From assembly GCF_000472545.1 (NCBI RefSeq), contig NZ_AWZV01000030.1, positions 1-64,000 on the forward strand: DNA of 64,000 nucleotides, in the 5' to 3' direction. Below, in pieces: positions 43,096-51,935 of the stretch. This stretch comes from Burkholderia sp. WSM2232. GTDB taxonomy: Bacteria; Pseudomonadota; Gammaproteobacteria; Burkholderiales; Burkholderiaceae. A program made the translations under genes and the position numbers. Below the pieces are notes generated by a model. It made no database searches and was not told the origin of the DNA. It saw only the letters and a list, made by a program, of their open reading frames with translations. Position 1 is the first letter of the stretch. Every line of letters begins with the position of its first letter.

Positions 43096-43911
43096 ATGAC
43101 CGCTTCTACGTACACCGCCGCCCGAGCGCCTGAAACGCCGCGTGTCGTGCTGATTACCGGCGCCGCGCGCCGCATCGGACGCGCGCTCGCGCTCGGCTTT
43201 GCCGCGCGAGGCTGGGACGTGGCAGTGCATTATGGCGCCTCGCGGCGCGAAGCAGAAGAGGTGGTCGAGGAAATCTTCGCGATGGGCCGCAAGGCCGTGG
43301 CCCTGCACGCGGAATTGAGCGACGAGGCGCAAGTCGCGGGTCTGTTGCCGGCCTGCAGCGCGGCGCTTGGCCGGCCGGTGTGCATCATCAACAATGCGTC
43401 GCGCTTCGAGGAAGACACGCCCCACAACGTCGGCTACGAGCTGCTGCTGAAGCTGACCGCGATGAACCTCGGCGCGCCGCTCGTGCTCGCGCGCATGTTG
43501 TACGACGCGACGCCGCAGGCCGCGCTCGCCGACGAAAGCCAGCGCAGCGTCGTGATCAACGTGCTGGACCAGAAGCTGTACAACATGAACCCCGACTACC
43601 TGTCGTACACGTTGTCGAAGGCGGCCTTGCAGACTGCGACGGTTGCGCTCGCGCAGGCCTTGGCGCCGAAGGTCCGGGTGGTTGGGCTCGCACCGGGTCT
43701 CACGATGCAGTCCGCCGACCAGACGGCGGAAAGTTTCGCCGCGGCTCACCGCGTGACGCCCTTGGGCCGTGCGTCGCGACCGGAGGATATTGTCGCCGCC
43801 GCGCTGTATCTCGCGGATGCAACCGGCGTCACCGGAACGACGCTGGTGGTCGACGGCGGGCAGCACCTCGTGCCGCTGCCGCGCGACGTAATGTTTTTGA
43901 CGGGCGCCTGA
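43096..43911 (+). CDS. SDR oxidoreductase, pteridine/dihydromonapterin reductase-like
   Basis: A 271-residue classical SDR. The cofactor motif is LITGAARRIGRALALGFAAR; the TGxxxRxG form with Arg is typical of pteridine reductases (PTR1/FolM) that use NADPH. IINNASRFEED is the NNAS motif, and the active site has YLSYTLSKAALQTAT with Tyr-x-x-x-Lys. The C-terminal GTTLVVDGGQHLVPLPRD completes the SDR pattern. It lies 53 bases before folB, which supports a role in folate or tetrahydromonapterin metabolism. No Shine-Dalgarno is seen at the start, which nearly abuts the divergent methyltransferase gene. Confidence 0.85.
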   Translation: MTASTYTAARAPETPRVVLITGAARRIGRALALGFAARGWDVAVHYGASRREAEEVVEEIFAMGRKAVALHAELSDEAQVAGLLPACSAALGRPVCIINNASRFEEDTPHNVGYELLLKLTAMNLGAPLVLARMLYDATPQAALADESQRSVVINVLDQKLYNMNPDYLSYTLSKAALQTATVALAQALAPKVRVVGLAPGLTMQSADQTAESFAAAHRVTPLGRASRPEDIVAAALYLADATGVTGTTLVVDGGQHLVPLPRDVMFLTGA

Positions 43912-43964
43912 AACATCTGCGCCCCTTTGCGTGCCACGCACGCTTTTTTTCGACTGGAACGAAC

Positions 43965-44360
43965 ATGTTTGCCGCTCTTTCGCATCCCCGGCTCGCCGAT
44001 TGCCGCCGGCTCTTTCTGCGCAATTACGAAGTGCACATCAACATTGGCGTGCACGATTTCGAAAAGCGCGGCGAACAGCGCGTCGTGATCAACGTCGAAC
44101 TGTACGTGCCGCTCGCGCTTTCCACGCCGGTAGCGGACAAGCTCGAAGAGGTGGTTGACTACGACTTCATGCGTTCGACCATTTCGCGCCGCGTCGAGCA
44201 AGGCCACATTCACTTGCAGGAAACGCTCTGCGACGACCTCGTGAAGACCATGTTGGAACATCCGCAAGTGCGGGCCGCGCGCGTTTCGACCGAAAAGCCC
44301 GACGTTTATCCCGACTGCGACGCGGTGGGCGTCGAAGTTTTCCGCATCAAGGAGGACTGA
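43965..44360 (+). CDS. folB: Dihydroneopterin aldolase FolB
   Basis: FolB splits 7,8-dihydroneopterin to 6-hydroxymethyl-dihydropterin and glycolaldehyde in folate biosynthesis. The ATG at 43965 gives 131 residues. The core is CRRLFLRNYEVHINIGVHDF, EKRGEQRVVINVELYVPL and VDYDFMRSTISRRVEQGHIH, which contain the conserved Glu and pterin-binding residues; the end VEVFRIKED is typical. The first ~12 residues are an extension. It follows the pteridine-reductase-like SDR and precedes ttcA by 2 bases. Confidence 0.93.
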   Translation: MFAALSHPRLADCRRLFLRNYEVHINIGVHDFEKRGEQRVVINVELYVPLALSTPVADKLEEVVDYDFMRSTISRRVEQGHIHLQETLCDDLVKTMLEHPQVRAARVSTEKPDVYPDCDAVGVEVFRIKED

Positions 44361-44362
44361 GC

Positions 44363-45337
44363 ATGAACGCTCCCGAAATCATGGACGACGCCACGTCCGC
44401 CGCACGCCAGAAGTCACCGCTCACGCGCCGCGAACAGAAAGAGGCGTACGAGAACAACAAGCTCTTCAAGCGGCTTGCGCGCCTGGTCGGCCAGGCGATT
44501 GGCGACTTCAACATGATCGAGAACGGCGACAAGGTGATGGTGTGCCTGTCGGGCGGCAAAGACAGCTACGCGATGCTCGACATTCTGATGCGGCTGCGCG
44601 AGCGCGCGCCGATCGACTTCGATATCGTCGCGGTGAACCTCGACCAGAAGCAGCCGGGCTTTCCCGAGCATGTGCTGCCCGAGTATCTTAAGCAGCTCGA
44701 CATTCCGTTTCACATCGAGAATCAGGACACGTACAGCATCGTCAAGCGGCTGGTGCCCGAGGGCAAGACCACCTGCTCGCTGTGCTCGCGACTGCGCCGC
44801 GGCATTCTGTACCGCGTGGCGGGCGAGCTCGGCGCGACCAAGATCGCACTCGGCCATCATCGCGACGACATTCTGCAAACGCTGCTGCTCAACCTGTTCT
44901 ACGGCGGCAAGCTGAAGGGCATGCCGCCCAAGCTGCAGTCGGACGACGGCAAGAACATCGTGATCCGCCCGCTCGCCTACGTGAAGGAAACGGATCTGGA
45001 AAAGTACGCGGAATTGCGCGAATTCCCGATCATTCCGTGCAATCTGTGCGGTAGCCAGCCGAATTTGAAACGCGCGGAAATGAAGGCGCTGATCCGCGAC
45101 TGGGAGAAGCGCTTTCCTGGCCGCATCGAGAACATGTTCAATGCGTTGTCGAACGTCGTGCCTTCGCATTTGATGGATCACAAGCTGTTTCCGTTTGCGG
45201 GCCTGCGCGCGACCGGCGAGGCCGATCCGCAGGGTGACATCGCATTCGACGAAGAACCGTGTTCCACCGATGTGAACGAGGGCGCCACGCTTGGCGCGGC
45301 GAGGCCGATCTCGATCGTGCAGTTCGACGATATCTGA
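44363..45337 (+). CDS. ttcA: tRNA 2-thiocytidine(32) synthetase TtcA
   Basis: TtcA thiolates C32 of tRNA using ATP and an Fe-S cluster. The product has 324 residues. The PP-loop is VMVCLSGGKDSYAMLDI near residue 52-68. The paired cysteines CSLCSRLRRG and a later CNLCGSQ provide cluster ligands. FDEEPC in the tail and HRDDILQTLLLNLFYGGKLK also match the family. It begins 2 bases after folB and ends in a hairpin terminator. Confidence 0.96.
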   Translation: MNAPEIMDDATSAARQKSPLTRREQKEAYENNKLFKRLARLVGQAIGDFNMIENGDKVMVCLSGGKDSYAMLDILMRLRERAPIDFDIVAVNLDQKQPGFPEHVLPEYLKQLDIPFHIENQDTYSIVKRLVPEGKTTCSLCSRLRRGILYRVAGELGATKIALGHHRDDILQTLLLNLFYGGKLKGMPPKLQSDDGKNIVIRPLAYVKETDLEKYAELREFPIIPCNLCGSQPNLKRAEMKALIRDWEKRFPGRIENMFNALSNVVPSHLMDHKLFPFAGLRATGEADPQGDIAFDEEPCSTDVNEGATLGAARPISIVQFDDI

Positions 45338-45386
45338 CCGGAAATCCCGCAAAAAGGGCGTTTCGGCACTTGCTTGCGCTTGCAAT

Positions 45387-45409
45387 ATGGCCGCTTTCGC
45401 GGCCATTTC
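45387..45409 (+). terminator. Hairpin terminator downstream of ttcA
   Basis: ATGGCCGC-TTTC-GCGGCCAT is a perfect 8-bp stem with a UNCG-like tetraloop, followed by TTTCC, 49 bases after the ttcA stop. The T tract is short. A TAGAAT at about 45427 just downstream may belong to the glmU promoter. Confidence 0.55.
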
Positions 45410-45465
45410 CACAAGAGGGTGCGTGATAGAATCGTCGGCTCCAAACTCGTCTATTTGCCGACGCC

Positions 45466-46827
45466 ATGAACATCGTGATTTTGGCGGCAGGCACCGGTAA
45501 GCGCATGCGTTCCGCGCTGCCCAAGGTGCTCCATCCTCTCGCTGGCCGGCCGCTCCTCGCTCATGTCATCGACACTGCCCGCACGCTGAAGCCCACGCGC
45601 CTCGTCGTGGTAATCGGCCACGGTGCCGAAGCGGTGCGCGAAGCGGTTACCGCGCCCGACCTGCAATTCGCCGTGCAGGAGCAACAGCTCGGCACCGGCC
45701 ACGCGGTACAGCAGGCACTGCCGCTTCTCGATCCGTCCGTGCCCACGCTCGTGCTGTACGGCGACGTGCCGCTTACGCGTGCGAGCACCTTGCAGGCGCT
45801 CGTGGAGCGCGCGGGTGAGCGCGCCTATGGCGTGCTAACGGTCACGCTCGCTGACCCCACCGGCTACGGCCGCATCGTGCGCGATCCGCAGGGCAACGTC
45901 TCGCGCATCGTCGAACAGAAAGATGCGAGCGCCGACCAGCTTCTCATCGACGAGATCAATACCGGCATCGTGGTTGCGCCGACTGAGCCGCTGTCGGGCT
46001 GGCTCGCCGCGCTGAAGAACGACAACGCGCAAGGCGAGTTCTATCTGACCGACGCTGTGGAAATGGCAATCGAGGCAGGTCTCGAAGTCGTTACCACGCA
46101 GCCGCAGGACGAGTGGGAAACGCTCGGTGTGAACAGCAAGCAGCAGCTCGCCGAACTCGAGCGGATTCATCAGCGCAATGTGGCCGATGCGCTGCTGGTG
46201 GCCGGTGTTACGCTTGCCGATCCCGCGCGCGTGGACGTGCGCGGCGCGCTCGACTGCGGCCGGGATGTCTCAATCGACGTGAACTGCGTGTTCGAAGGCC
46301 GCGTTACGCTGGCCGATAACGTGAGCATCGGGCCGAACTGCGTGATCCGCAATGCCAGCATCGGCGCCGGCACGCGGGTCGATGCGTTCACGCATATCGA
46401 AGGCGCGGAAGTCGGCGCGAACGTCGTGCTCGGGCCTTACGCGCGGCTGCGGCCTGGCGCGTCGCTGAAAGACGAAACGCACGTCGGCAATTTCGTCGAG
46501 GTGAAGAACGCGGTGCTTGGGCACGGCTCGAAGGCCAATCACCTCACCTATATCGGCGACTCGGATATCGGCGCACGCGTGAATATCGGCGCGGGCACCA
46601 TCACCTGCAACTACGACGGCGCGAACAAGTTCCGCACGATCATTGAAGACGACGTGTTCGTCGGTTCCGACACGCAACTGGTCGCTCCGGTGCGCGTAAA
46701 GCGCGGCGCGACGATCGCGGCGGGCACGACGGTCTGGAAGGACGTCGAAGCCGACGCGCTCGTGCTGAACGACAAGACGCAAACCAGCAAGACGGGCTAC
46801 GTGCGCCCCACCAAAAAGAAGAGTTGA
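45466..46827 (+). CDS. glmU: Bifunctional GlcNAc-1-P uridyltransferase / GlcN-1-P acetyltransferase
   Basis: GlmU makes UDP-GlcNAc, precursor of peptidoglycan and lipid A. The 453-residue product has the N-terminal pyrophosphorylase motif LAAGTGKRMRSALPKVLHPL, the GDVPL metal site and ITCNYDGANKF in the left-handed beta-helix acetyltransferase domain, which starts near residue 250 with hexapeptide repeats. Length (~456) is normal. It lies 63 bases before glmS, so the two hexosamine genes probably form an operon, a common arrangement. Confidence 0.97.
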   Translation: MNIVILAAGTGKRMRSALPKVLHPLAGRPLLAHVIDTARTLKPTRLVVVIGHGAEAVREAVTAPDLQFAVQEQQLGTGHAVQQALPLLDPSVPTLVLYGDVPLTRASTLQALVERAGERAYGVLTVTLADPTGYGRIVRDPQGNVSRIVEQKDASADQLLIDEINTGIVVAPTEPLSGWLAALKNDNAQGEFYLTDAVEMAIEAGLEVVTTQPQDEWETLGVNSKQQLAELERIHQRNVADALLVAGVTLADPARVDVRGALDCGRDVSIDVNCVFEGRVTLADNVSIGPNCVIRNASIGAGTRVDAFTHIEGAEVGANVVLGPYARLRPGASLKDETHVGNFVEVKNAVLGHGSKANHLTYIGDSDIGARVNIGAGTITCNYDGANKFRTIIEDDVFVGSDTQLVAPVRVKRGATIAAGTTVWKDVEADALVLNDKTQTSKTGYVRPTKKKS

Positions 46828-46890
46828 CGAAGAGGCGAGGGCGGCGCGACGCGTGCCCCGCGAGATTCCAGCACTGAATAGGAATAGACC

Positions 46891-48708
46891 ATGTGCGGCA
46901 TTGTTGGCGCGGCAGCGCAACGTAATATCGTCCCTGTCCTGATTGAAGGACTGCGGCGCCTCGAATATCGCGGCTACGACTCGTGCGGCGTCGCGGTGCT
47001 CGGCGACAGCGGTCCGGCGCGTGCACGCAGCGTGGCGCGCGTTGCCGACCTCGACGAACAGGTGCGCGACAGCCACCTGGGCGGCATCACCGGAATCGCG
47101 CATACGCGCTGGGCCACGCATGGCGCGCCGGTGACCGACAACGCGCATCCGATCTTCTCGAAAGATGCGCTTGCGTTGGTACACAACGGCATCATCGAAA
47201 ACTATGAAGTGCTGCGCGAAACGCTGCGAGGCAAGGGCTACACGTTCGTCTCGCAGACCGACACAGAGGTTATTGCGCATCTGATTCACAGCCTGTATCG
47301 CGGTGATCTGTTCGCCGCGGTGCGCGAGGCCGTCGCCCAGCTGCACGGCGCTTACGCGATTGCAGTGCTGCATAAGGATCAGCCGCATACCGTGGTCGGC
47401 GCGCGGCAGGGCTCGCCGCTGGTGGTGGGACTCGGCGATGGCGAGAACTTCCTCGCTTCGGACGCGCTGGCGCTCGCGGGCAGTACCGAGCGCTTCATCT
47501 TCCTCGAAGAAGGGGACGTGTGCGAGCTGACGCTCGACGGTGTGCGCATTGCCGACCGCGAGGGCAACGAAGCGCGGCGCGAAGTGCGCCAGGTTGCGGC
47601 CTATGGCGGCGCGGTCGAGCTCGGCCCGTATCGTCACTTCATGCAGAAGGAAATTTTCGAGCAGCCGCGCGCGATCTCGGACACGATTCCGCAATCAGAT
47701 TCGTTCGATGCGTCGTTGTTTGGCGAAGGCGCCGACGAGGTGTTCGCGGACATCGACAATCTGCTGATTCTCGCTTGCGGCACGAGCTACTACTCAGGGC
47801 TCACCGCGAAGTACTGGCTCGAATCGATTGCGAAGATTCCTACGCAGGTGGAAATTGCCAGCGAGTATCGCTACCGCGAGTCGGTGCCTAATCCGAAGTC
47901 GCTGGTCGTGGTGATCTCGCAGTCGGGCGAAACGGCGGACACGCTCGCCGCACTCAAGCACGCGCAGGAGCTGGGGCATCGGCACACGCTTGCCGTGTGC
48001 AACGTCAGCACGAGCGCGATGGTGCGCCAGACGGAACTGGCGTTTCTCACGCATGCGGGCCGCGAGATCGGGGTTGCATCCACGAAGGCGTTTACCACTC
48101 AACTGGTCGCGCTGTTCGTGCTGGCCGTCACGCTCGCGAAGCTGCGCGGGCGCGTGAGCCCCGAGCAGGAAGCCGAATACTTGCGGCAACTGCGCCATCT
48201 GCCCGCTGCGCTGAACAGCGTGCTGGCGCTGGAGCCGCAGATCATCGCGTGGTCGGAGGAATTTTCGCGCAAGGAACATGCGCTTTTCCTCGGACGCGGC
48301 ATGCACTACCCGATTGCACTTGAAGGCGCGTTGAAGCTGAAGGAGATCTCCTACATTCACGCGGAAGCTTATCCGGCTGGCGAGTTGAAGCACGGGCCGC
48401 TCGCGCTCGTGACGGAGGCGATGCCGGTAGTGACTGTGGCGCCGAACGACGCGTTGCTCGAGAAGCTCAAGTCGAACATTCAGGAAGTGCGCGCCCGGGG
48501 TGGACAACTGTATGTGTTTGCGGATGCGGATACCAGGATCGTCAACGACGACGGCATTCATGTGATTCGCATGCCGGAGCACTATGGGCTGCTTTCGCCG
48601 ATTCTGCATGTGGTGCCGCTGCAGTTGCTGGCGTATCACACGGCTTGTGCGCGGGGGACGGATGTGGATAAGCCGCGGAATCTTGCGAAGTCGGTGACGG
48701 TGGAGTGA
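46891..48708 (+). CDS. glmS: Glutamine-fructose-6-phosphate aminotransferase (isomerizing)
   Basis: GlmS forms glucosamine-6-phosphate from fructose-6-phosphate and glutamine. The 605-residue product starts MCGIVGAAAQRNIVPVLIEG with the catalytic Cys2 of the class II amidotransferase domain. HTRWATHGAPVTDNAHPIFS is the next hallmark. Two SIS domains follow (ILACGTSYYSGLTAKYWLES; LFLGRGMHYPIALEGALKLK), ending RNLAKSVTVE as all GlmS do. No glmS ribozyme is present; that control occurs in Gram-positives. A perfect DnaA 9-mer at 48663-48671 is part of the coding sequence for Asp-Val-Asp-Lys. Confidence 0.98.
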   Translation: MCGIVGAAAQRNIVPVLIEGLRRLEYRGYDSCGVAVLGDSGPARARSVARVADLDEQVRDSHLGGITGIAHTRWATHGAPVTDNAHPIFSKDALALVHNGIIENYEVLRETLRGKGYTFVSQTDTEVIAHLIHSLYRGDLFAAVREAVAQLHGAYAIAVLHKDQPHTVVGARQGSPLVVGLGDGENFLASDALALAGSTERFIFLEEGDVCELTLDGVRIADREGNEARREVRQVAAYGGAVELGPYRHFMQKEIFEQPRAISDTIPQSDSFDASLFGEGADEVFADIDNLLILACGTSYYSGLTAKYWLESIAKIPTQVEIASEYRYRESVPNPKSLVVVISQSGETADTLAALKHAQELGHRHTLAVCNVSTSAMVRQTELAFLTHAGREIGVASTKAFTTQLVALFVLAVTLAKLRGRVSPEQEAEYLRQLRHLPAALNSVLALEPQIIAWSEEFSRKEHALFLGRGMHYPIALEGALKLKEISYIHAEAYPAGELKHGPLALVTEAMPVVTVAPNDALLEKLKSNIQEVRARGGQLYVFADADTRIVNDDGIHVIRMPEHYGLLSPILHVVPLQLLAYHTACARGTDVDKPRNLAKSVTVE

Positions 48709-49100
48709 GGGGAGGGGGCGAGCGTGTGTGTTGTTGGCAGCAAATGAAAGCGTTCGGTACCCGCTCTTAGAAGCGTCCCGTGAAGGGGGCAAAATCCCAT
48801 CAGACCCGTGCAGGACCAAGCGCGGAACGCTTTTACTGTGCTGCGTGTATCCAGCAAAAAATCGCGCCCCCGCTTATGAGAGCAATCGCAGAAAGTCAGC
48901 CGCCACAGAAGCGTCTCTGACGACGGCGCGGCAAGATGCAGACGCGCAGCGACGATGCCTGCGCGCGCGGAGCCCAAAACAAAGACCTCGCAGCTCCCCG
49001 CCCGCAGGATTTGTTTTTCCGACTAAAGCGCATCAGCAGTCTGCGGTGCCTTGACGAACAGCAAAAGGTTTCAGCAGACCCGAAACCGTTGGCCGTTAGC
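48709..49100. other. Intergenic region glmS - DUF2846 lipoprotein
   Basis: About 390 bases between convergent genes. I see no credible open frame, strong hairpin, or promoter. The base composition is slightly lower in GC and less biased than in flanking housekeeping genes, and the region begins the hypothetical-rich stretch on the right. Confidence 0.6.
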
Positions 49101-49592
49101 TCATTCGGTGGTGCCCACTGCGTTTCTGCCGCCTTTCTTCACTGCTGCAGTGGTCTGGGTAGCAACATAATGCAGGTCTTCCAGATTCTTCACAGCTTCG
49201 TCAGCGGACTCCAGCGATGGGATTATCCGACCCACCAGCAGGCCAAACCCAACGCTTGTCTTGACGTATTTGGTTTCGCCGGCATCAAGCTTGAATGACA
49301 CCGTCTTCTCCGTCTCCGTGGCGGTCGATACGACATACTGGCCGGCGGGCTCATCGACATAGAAGAAACCACCCGGTTGGGATTTCCCGACCGGTGTGCC
49401 GTTCAGGTTGATGGCCGGCTGCAAGGCAGCGCCAAACATTGAGTTCGATCGATAGAAATAGATTCGGCCCTGTGCCTCTTTCAAGGTCGGGATAGAGGAC
49501 GCGACCTCCTTGTACTGAGGACCGCTCGCGCAGCCGGACGCGACGAGCGCCACGAGGGCGCTGCCTACTAATGCCTTGAGCAACTTAGTCAT
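49101..49592 (-). CDS. DUF2846 lipoprotein
   Basis: A 163-residue predicted lipoprotein. The signal peptide (KALVGSALVALVASGCASGP) has the lipobox ASGC, with lipidation at about residue 21. The body resembles DUF2846: RIYFYRSNSMFGAALQPAIN, LNGTPVGKSQPGGFFYVDEP and AGQYVVSTATETEKTVSFKL are the core strand pattern. The C-terminal ~50 residues (DEAVKNLEDLHYV) are more variable. The start overlaps the stop of the adjacent broken lipoprotein gene by 8 bases. Function unknown; probably an outer-membrane or periplasmic protein. Confidence 0.8.
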   Translation of the reverse strand: MTKLLKALVGSALVALVASGCASGPQYKEVASSIPTLKEAQGRIYFYRSNSMFGAALQPAINLNGTPVGKSQPGGFFYVDEPAGQYVVSTATETEKTVSFKLDAGETKYVKTSVGFGLLVGRIIPSLESADEAVKNLEDLHYVATQTTAAVKKGGRNAVGTTE

Positions 49593-49972
49593 TGATTCTC
49601 TCGATTGTTATGGATTGTGGGGGGACAAGCGGTGAAAAATTGGACTCGCCGGGAAGGAAGAACCCCACTACGGTGTTTTCCTTTGTCACCAGGTACGCCT
49701 CGTGAACCTGACGGCCTTCAATGGTGAACACTTCGCCCATCGGCCGGAGAACAACGCCCTGCTTTATCGTTCCGACGGGCTGCCACAAAGAGCCGCCATG
49801 CACCTCGCGCGAATAGCCCGACGAGAGCTTGACGGTAACGGACCTGGCCACCCGAAAGCGCTGCTGCGTCGCGGTCACCGGTATGAGTTGTGCTCTGTAC
49901 CGGTATCGACGGTGCACAAGCGGATAGCATCAGCGCGGCATACGCGGATGCGAGAACAGCTTTAATGACCAC
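49585..49972 (-). pseudogene. Lipoprotein gene split by a frameshift
   Basis: Two overlapping minus-strand frames make one protein. The upstream frame starts at GTG 49972 (AGGG ribosome binding site 10 bases before) and encodes a lipoprotein leader (VIKAVLASAYAALMLSACAP, lipobox LSAC) followed by SIPVQ. It then continues in a frame with no family-like sequence. The downstream frame carries the rest (QLIPVTATQQRFRVARSVTV, then VHGGSLWQPVGTIKQGVVLR and EAYLVTKENTVVGFFLPGES) but has no signal peptide. Dropping one base near 49880-49890 would join them in a ~128-residue lipoprotein. This is either a real frameshift or a sequencing error. The joined protein is not one I recognise. Confidence 0.7.
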
Positions 49973-50361
49973 AATGAACGTTTCCCTGTAGTGTCCGGCA
50001 ATTCTTTGTCGGCAAAACTGGGAAAGACTTGAGCGAGGTCGGCGCTTTGCGGTTACGCGAAGACTCTGGCGACTGCGGCCCGGCTCGAGAGGCATACGAC
50101 GTGGTTGTGTATCTTCCGGGCAGGTTGTTTTCGACCTGACTGCGCCGGACTAAAGGATCGGCGCAACGTGGACTGCCTTTCTCGACGGCTGTCGGTCCGT
50201 TGCTTATATCGCCGGGTCCGACCTCGGGGCATCTGTACTTTTATTGCAATATGCAGCCGGCGGGGCTTACCAGCGATGGGCAAATGAAAGGACCCGCCGC
50301 CAACCACGACACAACACCGCCGCGTGCTTCCGACCGCCCACACTCCACGCAGAGCGTCGAC
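49973..50361. other. Intergenic region, no gene seen
   Basis: About 390 bases between two minus-strand genes. Short open frames occur but none has a ribosome binding site or protein-like composition. No repeat or strong hairpin was noticed. It should contain the promoter of the broken lipoprotein gene on the minus strand. Confidence 0.5.
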
Positions 50362-50622
50362 TCACAACTCCGGCCGAGCCAGGTCACTAGCGACGATATG
50401 CTCACCGTACACCTGAGCGGCAGCGATCGCTTCCATCTTGGTCGGGTACGGCCCGAGTTCGGGCGCGCCGTCGAACGGGAACAGCACGCGGCCGTCCGTG
50501 GTACGGACCACCTTCAATACGCCGAAAAAGCGCCGATAGCCGACGAGCCTCGACATAGCGGAAATCTCGAAATCGTCCTCTGACGCTGCGGGGACACTGG
50601 GGATGAATGCGGTCTTGCTCAT
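50362..50622 (-). CDS. Small Burkholderiaceae protein (DUF6723-like)
   Basis: An 86-residue protein from the ATG at 50622. It reads MSKTAFIPSVPAASEDDFEI, then SAMSRLVGYRRFFGVLKVVR, FPFDGAPELGPYPTKMEAIA and EHIVASDLARPEL. I recognise this as a small soluble protein common in Burkholderia and Paraburkholderia, from memory the DUF6723 family; no function is known to me. The open frame extends upstream to 50769, but that part looks like random translation. No signal peptide or membrane segment. Confidence 0.75.
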   Translation of the reverse strand: MSKTAFIPSVPAASEDDFEISAMSRLVGYRRFFGVLKVVRTTDGRVLFPFDGAPELGPYPTKMEAIAAAQVYGEHIVASDLARPEL

Positions 50623-50947
50623 ACAAAGGACGTCTCGTTCGATAAACCTGCAATTGTCGCGAACGGCTGTTCGTCGGCCGTGCGACCGCCATTGTCTCAA
50701 ATCCGCGGAAGCCGCATCTTTTCGCCCCGCGCCCGGTGTCGACGTACAACCGCACGAGCCGAATCGCAACTAACTGACGTGCGGTGCAGCCTCCAAGAGC
50801 CCTGCTTGCAACCCGCGCTGGGGGCCCAAGCGCGCGCCATGCGGCGCCGCCAGTCGTTCCGACCGTCTGATTCCGCATTCAACCCAGTAGGTGCCTATTT
50901 TTGAGGCAGCGTTATAATGCCGGGACTTTTTCCTCAGACCTTTTCCC
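50623..50947. promoter_or_regulatory. Intergenic region with TATAAT promoter for the lytic transglycosylase
   Basis: A 325-base gap between divergent genes without a supported open frame. A perfect TATAAT at 50913-50918 lies about 30 bases before the plus-strand gene and is the likely -10. The -35 hexamer is weak. The minus-strand small protein must also be transcribed from here. Confidence 0.55.
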
Positions 50948-51610
50948 ATGAGCCGGTTACTCTGCCTGTTTCTGCTTTCGCTCGGCCTCGCCCAATCCGC
51001 GGTGGCTGAGGAAAACGGCGATCGCGTGTCCGCGTATCTCACGCAGAAGTTCGGCATCGCGAAGGAAAAGGCGGAGAAAATCTCGGATGCCGTGCAATCC
51101 GCCGCATCGAAATATTCGTTGCCGCCTGCGCTGTTGCTGGCGATTATTTCTATCGAGTCGCGCTTCAAGGAAAAGGCCAAGGGCGCAAACGGCGCGACCG
51201 GGCTCATGCAGGTCGTGCCGAGCGCGCATCGCGGGCTGTTGAGGAACGTAAAAGATCTCACCGAGCCGACGGCCAACATCGAGGTCGGGTCCGCAATCCT
51301 GTACGGATACATGCGCTCGGCCAACGGCGACATGAACGCCGCGCTCAAGAGCTACGGCGGATCCCAAGCCTACGCGCAGAAAGTCAGCTTACGTGCTGGC
51401 GACTTCTCGAACGTCGCGCCCCATCCCGATCTGGCGAAAAAGCCTAACGCGCAGACGGATGTTTGCGACGCCCGCGTGGCTGCGCATTGCCCGGACGCGG
51501 TCGGCAACCGGACCAGTGCGCTCGCCGCTCCGTCCGCTCGCGAGGCGGGCGGCAATGAAGCTTCGCCTGGCGCGCAGACGTCGGCCCCGCTTGCTGCGCC
51601 GTCGAACTGA
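50948..51610 (+). CDS. Secreted lytic transglycosylase, small
   Basis: A 220-residue exported peptidoglycan lytic enzyme. The signal peptide is LLCLFLLSLGLAQSAVA, cleaved near residue 20. The SLT domain covers about residues 55-145: PPALLLAIISIESRFKEKAK with the catalytic Glu, GANGATGLMQVVPSAHRG and NIEVGSAILYGYMRSANGDM. A Pro/Ala-rich tail of about 60 residues follows, with two Cys (VCDARVAAHC) that may form a disulfide. It differs from the large Slt70-like enzyme at 36713; this small form resembles transglycosylases used locally by secretion or pilus systems, but no such genes are adjacent. Confidence 0.88.
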   Translation: MSRLLCLFLLSLGLAQSAVAEENGDRVSAYLTQKFGIAKEKAEKISDAVQSAASKYSLPPALLLAIISIESRFKEKAKGANGATGLMQVVPSAHRGLLRNVKDLTEPTANIEVGSAILYGYMRSANGDMNAALKSYGGSQAYAQKVSLRAGDFSNVAPHPDLAKKPNAQTDVCDARVAAHCPDAVGNRTSALAAPSAREAGGNEASPGAQTSAPLAAPSN

Positions 51611-51935
51611 ACATCGGCGATCTGTTTTTTCGGCGGACGCCTGCCTGGTCACCATTCGAGCAGCGGCAGCCTTTCGCATCGGCAGGTCGCTCACGCGCTG
51701 CCCGTCGCGTGCCACCTCGCGTTGCACACGGCAGCAGCCACGCCCGCAACGCAGATTTCGCCCACTTCGTTCGCATTGAGGGTTGCCATCTCGCCACGCA
51801 CTGCATTTTGAAAGATGGCGCAATGCGCGCGCCGTCGGCTTCGCTGCACGCTTTTTACGCACGCACCTCAACCGCTCTACAATGCATTTCCTCCGCGGTT
51901 CCTCGCGCACCTAAGCAGCGTTTTCTCGATTGACC
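51611..51935. promoter_or_regulatory. Intergenic region with candidate promoter for DUF2242 gene
   Basis: A 325-base gap without a credible open frame. TACAAT at 51878-51883 is a probable -10, about 50 bases before the lipoprotein start, with TTACGC 17 bases upstream as a weak -35. No terminator hairpin of note was found after the transglycosylase gene. Confidence 0.5.

Noticed and set aside
48663..48671. Third perfect DnaA box
   Set aside because: It lies inside glmS and encodes the conserved Asp-Val-Asp-Lys, so protein constraint explains it.
48709..49100. Possible sRNA or gene after glmS
   Set aside because: No promoter-terminator pair and no credible frame could be found.
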